Below are positions 13,152-16,234 of a DNA stretch of 16,234 bases, in pieces (the first letter of the stretch is position 1; every line of letters begins with the position of its first letter). The stretch comes from Flavobacteriaceae bacterium. GTDB taxonomy: Bacteria; Bacteroidota; Bacteroidia; Flavobacteriales; Flavobacteriaceae. Position numbers and translations under genes: made by a program. The stretch spans positions 1 through 16,234 of the forward strand of contig CANJDA010000036.1 in the NCBI GenBank assembly GCA_947472705.1. Reading direction: 5' to 3'. The notes beneath the pieces were generated by a model. That model was not told the origin of the DNA and did no database searches. It saw only the letters and a list, made by a program, of their open reading frames with translations.

Positions 13152-13895
13152 ATGTCAGATACTACAAATTGTAAATCCGAAAATTGGTATGCTTCCTGGT
13201 TTAACACACCGTATTACCACATTTTATATAAAGACCGAAACTACCGTGAAGCGCAAATCTTCATGGACAATCTTACTCATTATTTAAACTTACCCGAAAA
13301 AGCCAAAGTGCTTGATTTAGCCTGTGGTAAGGGTCGTCATTCTATTTATTTAAACCAATTAGGTTATGATGTGATTGGGGCCGATTTATCAGAAAACAGC
13401 ATAGCCGAGGCCAATAAAAACACCAACGAGACGCTTCATTTTGTGGTGCATGATAAAAGGGAAGTCTTTGATGATAAATTTGATGCTATTTTCAATTTGT
13501 TTACCAGTTTTGGGTATTTCGAAAAGGAAGAAGATGATCTTAGAACTTTATCGGCCATCAAAGAAAGCCTTACCGAATATGGTTTTGCTGTGATTGATTT
13601 TATGAATGCTACTCAGGTGATTGATAATTTAATTCCAGAAGAAAGTAAAGAAGTAGAAGGAATTACATTTCATATAAAACGTTATGTTTTAGATGGTTTC
13701 ATCATCAAAGAAATTGATTTTGAAGACAAGGGTTGTGCTTATCATTTTACCGAAAAAGTGAGAGCCTACACTTTAGAGGATTTCCAACGTATGATGAGTG
13801 AAACAGGGATTTATTTGTTAGATACTTTTGGCGATTATAAATTGAAAAAGTTCCATAAACATAGTAGCGAAAGATTAATTATGATTTTCAAATAA
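13152..13895 (+). CDS. Class I SAM-dependent methyltransferase
   Basis: A 247-residue cytoplasmic methyltransferase of the Methyltransf_11/25 type. SAM-binding motif I is VLDLACGKGRHS (53-64), the acidic residue closing strand 2 is D78 in VIGADLS, and motif IV-like FDAIFNLFTSFGYF (110-123) follows. The C-terminal half carries the typical YTLEDFQRMMSETG and substrate-side strands. The N-terminal WFNTPYYHILYKDRNYREA is a recognisable opening of this flavobacterial family, but I do not know its substrate; small molecules are more usual than nucleic acids for this architecture. It is first in its operon, with a good promoter, and its TAA shares one base with the ATG of the ZIP gene (TAATG), implying coupled translation. 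Confidence 0.85.
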   Translation: MSDTTNCKSENWYASWFNTPYYHILYKDRNYREAQIFMDNLTHYLNLPEKAKVLDLACGKGRHSIYLNQLGYDVIGADLSENSIAEANKNTNETLHFVVHDKREVFDDKFDAIFNLFTSFGYFEKEEDDLRTLSAIKESLTEYGFAVIDFMNATQVIDNLIPEESKEVEGITFHIKRYVLDGFIIKEIDFEDKGCAYHFTEKVRAYTLEDFQRMMSETGIYLLDTFGDYKLKKFHKHSSERLIMIFK

Positions 13896-14563
13896 TGAAC
13901 TACATTCTTCCTTTATTGTCAGTTTTATTAGGTTATGCTATTGCTATTGGATTAAAACCCAAAGGAAAGCAAAACCTAAAATTATTATTGGCGTTCAGCG
14001 GATCGTTTTTATTATCACTAACAGTAATGCATTTGTTACCCGATGTATATGCTGCACACAATCTCTCGGTTGGAATTTTTATTATGATTGGAATTTTGTT
14101 CCAAATCATTTTAGAATTCTTTTCCAAAGGTGCCGAACACGGACATGTACATGGTCACGATAAAATCATTCAAATGCCTTGGTTGTTGTTCATTAGTTTG
14201 TGCCTACATGCCTTGTTAGAAGGTTTTCCAGTTGGTCATCATCATGACTTAGCCTACGGAATTGCAGTACACCACTTGCCTATTGCCATCATCTTAACTA
14301 CTTTTTTCCTTAATGCCCAATTGAATAAAACCGCTTTGTTTTTGTTCATGCTCACTTTTGCTGTAATGACTCCACTAGGGACTTTAGTTTCAGATAGTTT
14401 CCCAATTTTAAATCAATATTATACTCAAATTACGGCTATTGTCATCGGAATACTTTTTCATATTTCATCTACTATTATTTTTGAAAGCAGCGAGGGACAC
14501 AAGTTTAATATTGCTAAAATATCCATGATTGTTTTGGGAATTATATTAGCGTGTTTTTTATAA
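13895..14563 (+). CDS. ZIP-family metal transporter-like membrane protein
   Basis: A 222-residue inner-membrane protein with about seven to eight hydrophobic segments. The ZIP layout is visible: an N-terminal helix pair, LLSLTVMHLLPD (39-50), a histidine-rich cytoplasmic loop EHGHVHGHD (81-89), helix 4 with H105-ALL-E109-G, helix 5 with H126-H-L-P129, and a final pair with FHISSTIIFES. ZIP proteins move Zn2+, Fe2+ or Mn2+ into the cytoplasm. Compared with the usual binuclear site, HNxxEG has become HALLEG, the acidic residue after the first helix-5 ligand is H127, and the Glu (or His) normally following the Pro is I130, so metal use may differ. The gene overlaps the preceding methyltransferase by one base. 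The fold assignment is fairly sure; the ion is unknown. Confidence 0.8.
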   Translation: MNYILPLLSVLLGYAIAIGLKPKGKQNLKLLLAFSGSFLLSLTVMHLLPDVYAAHNLSVGIFIMIGILFQIILEFFSKGAEHGHVHGHDKIIQMPWLLFISLCLHALLEGFPVGHHHDLAYGIAVHHLPIAIILTTFFLNAQLNKTALFLFMLTFAVMTPLGTLVSDSFPILNQYYTQITAIVIGILFHISSTIIFESSEGHKFNIAKISMIVLGIILACFL

Positions 14564-14614
14564 ATTTACATCAAGTACAAACAAATCTTGTATTGTCTAT
14601 CCAAAAGAACTAAA

Positions 14615-15430
14615 ATGAATTTCACTAAAACCACCGAACAATCCTCACACTACGATAGCTTAGAACAAATGTCGGTTGCCGATTTATTACTCAATATTAA
14701 TAACGAAGACAAAACCGTGCCTTTGGCTGTGGAGAAAGCCTTACCACAAATTGAAGTTTTAGTAGCTAAAGTTGTTGAGAAAATGAAATTGGGTGGAAGG
14801 TTATTCTACATTGGTGCTGGTACTTCGGGAAGATTGGGTATAGTAGATGCTTCCGAATGCCCTCCTACCTTTGGGGTTCCTTTTGATTTGGTAAACGGTA
14901 TCATTGCTGGTGGTGATAAAGCGATTAGGAAAGCGGTAGAAAATGCCGAAGACGATCGCTTACAAGCTTGGATTGATTTACAAGAGCATGGCATAAACGA
15001 AGATGATGTAGTAATTGGAATTGCAGCTTCCGGCACTACGCCTTATGTTATTGGCGGTTTAGAAAAATGCAATGCTAAAAACATTATTACAGGCTGTATT
15101 ACGTGCAACGAAGGAAGTCCATTAGCATTAACGGCACAATTTCCTGTAGTGGTGGTAGTTGGTCCCGAATTCGTAACTGGAAGTTCTAGAATGAAAGCAG
15201 GCACCGCTCAAAAATTGGTTTTAAACATGATTTCAACTGCCACAATGATTCAATTAGGAAGAGTGAAAGGCAACAAGATGGTGGATATGCAACTGAGTAA
15301 TGACAAACTGGTTGACCGTGGTGTTCGAATGATTATGGGAGAAATTCCTGTGAGTTATGAAGAAGCCGCTACATTATTAAAAGAACATGGTAGTGTTAGA
15401 AAAGCAGTAAACCATTATTCTAATTTGTAA
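14615..15430 (+). CDS. murQ: N-acetylmuramic acid 6-phosphate etherase
   Basis: Cleaves the D-lactyl ether of MurNAc 6-phosphate to give GlcNAc 6-phosphate and lactate, a cytoplasmic step in recycling cell-wall sugars. From the ATG at 14615 the product has 271 residues; the frame opens earlier at a TTG (14588), which I reject because the added residues (MYCLSKRTK) do not fit the family start. Signatures are the SIS-domain phosphosugar motif IGAGTSGRLGIVDASECPPT (66-85), catalytic E81 matching E. coli E83, E112 in NAEDD matching E114, IAASGTTPYVIGGL, and TGSSRMKAGTAQK. The usual partner kinase anmK is not in the window. The next gene begins 2 nt after its stop codon. The 51 nt upstream hold no terminator or clear promoter, so it may be read from the ZIP operon. 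Confidence 0.95.
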   Translation: MNFTKTTEQSSHYDSLEQMSVADLLLNINNEDKTVPLAVEKALPQIEVLVAKVVEKMKLGGRLFYIGAGTSGRLGIVDASECPPTFGVPFDLVNGIIAGGDKAIRKAVENAEDDRLQAWIDLQEHGINEDDVVIGIAASGTTPYVIGGLEKCNAKNIITGCITCNEGSPLALTAQFPVVVVVGPEFVTGSSRMKAGTAQKLVLNMISTATMIQLGRVKGNKMVDMQLSNDKLVDRGVRMIMGEIPVSYEEAATLLKEHGSVRKAVNHYSNL

Positions 15431-15432
15431 TT

Positions 15433-15660
15433 ATGGCTACCAAAAAAGAACTACTCGACAAAGGAATCAAATACATGCTTTATGCTTTACCAATGATGTT
15501 CATTGGGCCAAGTGTGATTTACAATGCGTTTATCAATAAGCAAAACGTGTGGCATTATTTGGTTTTGGCCATTGGAATCCTTATTTGTATTGGAGCCGTG
15601 TATTGCATGTTCAAAGGAATTAAAACATTAACCGATTCACTTTTTCATCATGACAAATAA
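15433..15660 (+). CDS. DUF6095-type small two-helix membrane protein
   Basis: A 75-residue protein with two hydrophobic helices: about 15-32 (MLYALPMMFIGPSVIYNAF) and 40-62 (HYLVLAIGILICIGAVYCMF). They are joined by a short polar turn NKQNVW; lysines precede the first helix and the tail is HHDK. I recognise it as the kind of small flavobacterial protein named DUF6095, often found next to murQ; its function is unknown. It sits 2 nt after murQ and its end overlaps the next gene by 11 nt, so it is almost certainly co-translated with both. A role linked to cell-wall recycling is suggested only by this placement. Confidence 0.75.
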   Translation: MATKKELLDKGIKYMLYALPMMFIGPSVIYNAFINKQNVWHYLVLAIGILICIGAVYCMFKGIKTLTDSLFHHDK

Positions 15661-16222
15661 TAATTATTTAGAAAGCGTCAAAAAGCAATTTCTCTATTAT
15701 AAAACTTTAGGTGAAAAAGCAATCGAACAATTGGAACCAGAGCAACTATTCGTTTCAGTGAATGAAGATACTAATTCGATTGCGGTTATTGTAAAACATC
15801 TTTCGGGGAATATGCTTTCGCGCTGGACCGATTTCCTGACGACCGACGGCGAAAAAGAATGGCGCAATCGCGATGGCGAATTTGAAGAAATCATCACAAC
15901 CAAAGAAGAGTTAATGACTGTTTGGGAGAAAGGCTGGAATTGTTTTTTCAATGCGATTAATCCTTTGGCTAAAGACCAACTGCAAATAATAATTTACATC
16001 CGAAACGAAGGACATACAGTTCAGGAAGCTATTAACCGACAGTTAGCTCACTATCCTTATCATATTGGTCAAATTGTATTTTATGCCAAAATGCTAAAGC
16101 AAGGTGAATGGGATTCACTTTCTATCCCAAAAAACAAATCGAACAGTTACAATGCCGATAAGTTTGCTAAAGAAAAAAGCATTAAGAATTTTACGGATGA
16201 TGAACTGAACAAGTTAAAATAA
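15650..16222 (+). CDS. DUF1572 protein of the DinB-like superfamily
   Basis: A 190-residue cytoplasmic protein with the DUF1572 pattern as I recall it: YLESVKKQFLYYKTLGEKAIEQL at the start, SIAVIVKHLSGNMLSRWTDFLTTDGEKEWRNRD, and RQLAHYPYHIGQIVFYAKML. The histidines H50, H134 and H138 (H-x3-H) form the metal-site triad expected of DinB-fold proteins. No enzymatic reaction is established for the family to my knowledge. Its ATG lies 11 nt inside the upstream DUF6095 gene, and another ATG follows 2 nt after its stop codon, so it is an internal operon gene. A second, distantly related DinB-like protein is encoded at 1851-2312. Confidence 0.85.
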   Translation: MTNNNYLESVKKQFLYYKTLGEKAIEQLEPEQLFVSVNEDTNSIAVIVKHLSGNMLSRWTDFLTTDGEKEWRNRDGEFEEIITTKEELMTVWEKGWNCFFNAINPLAKDQLQIIIYIRNEGHTVQEAINRQLAHYPYHIGQIVFYAKMLKQGEWDSLSIPKNKSNSYNADKFAKEKSIKNFTDDELNKLK

Positions 16223-16224
16223 CT

Positions 16225-16234
16225 ATGAAACAAA
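16225..16234 (+). CDS. Possible start of a further operon gene, cut by the window edge
   Basis: An ATG followed by AAA CAA begins 2 nt after the DUF1572 stop codon, the same spacing as other junctions in this operon. Only three codons (M-K-Q) are visible, so the product cannot be named. Confidence 0.35.

Noticed and set aside
14588..14614. TTG start for murQ
   Set aside because: The added nine residues do not fit the MurQ N-terminus, and the ATG at 14615 with an A-rich leader does.
1..16234. Mobile elements, CRISPR arrays, tRNA or rRNA genes and defence systems
   Set aside because: No transposase, integrase, spacer-repeat array, cloverleaf or defence-type gene was recognised on either strand.

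Overview
The window looks like a piece of a chromosome from a Flavobacterium-like bacterium (Flavobacteriaceae, Bacteroidota). The DNA is AT-rich. Upstream regions repeatedly carry the Bacteroidota promoter -7 box TAnnTTTG and lack strong Shine-Dalgarno sequences. Most proteins read as typical flavobacterial versions: eukaryote-like IlvE, a Crp/Fnr regulator, DPP IV, a Zn-ligand-less Tgt, DUF6095 and DUF1572. I recognise no transposase, integrase, phage gene, CRISPR array, tRNA or rRNA. Coding density is high and no gene-free stretch exceeds 300 bases.

Layout. (1) 1-4506, plus strand: the 3' part of a branched-chain aminotransferase gene (ilvE) ending in a hairpin terminator; a Crp/Fnr regulator with FNR-like cysteines; a small DUF1569/DinB-like protein 6 nt behind it; and a secreted S9 dipeptidyl peptidase IV. 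(2) 4507-4601: a short GC-rich repeat-like element and a long-stemmed bidirectional terminator between convergent genes. (3) 4602-8590, minus strand: an exported protein of a family often mislabelled asparagine synthetase B, the replicative helicase dnaB, and accA, each with its own promoter-like box; dnaB and accA are followed by minus-strand terminators. (4) 8687-11777, minus strand: a tight tgt - LptF/LptG permease - EamA transporter operon. (5) 11898-13070, minus strand: a THUMP-domain RNA methyltransferase, divergently transcribed from (6) 13152-16222, plus strand: a class I methyltransferase overlapping a ZIP-like transporter gene, then murQ, a small DUF6095 membrane protein and a DUF1572/DinB-fold protein, with a further gene starting at the right edge.

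The content is core metabolism and housekeeping: branched-chain amino acid transamination, fatty-acid initiation, replication, queuosine tRNA modification, rRNA methylation, LPS export, muropeptide recycling and peptide digestion. I found no convincing new multi-gene system. The items most worth a second look are local: a Tgt without its three zinc cysteines, an FNR-like regulator with three of the four FNR cluster cysteines and an FNR-like palindrome in its own promoter, an SSB-like acidic tip on DnaB, a ZIP-like protein with a degenerate metal site, a perfect palindrome in the accA promoter, and a likely dispersed repeat at 4512-4562. Family comparisons rest on recalled family knowledge, since no search could be run.
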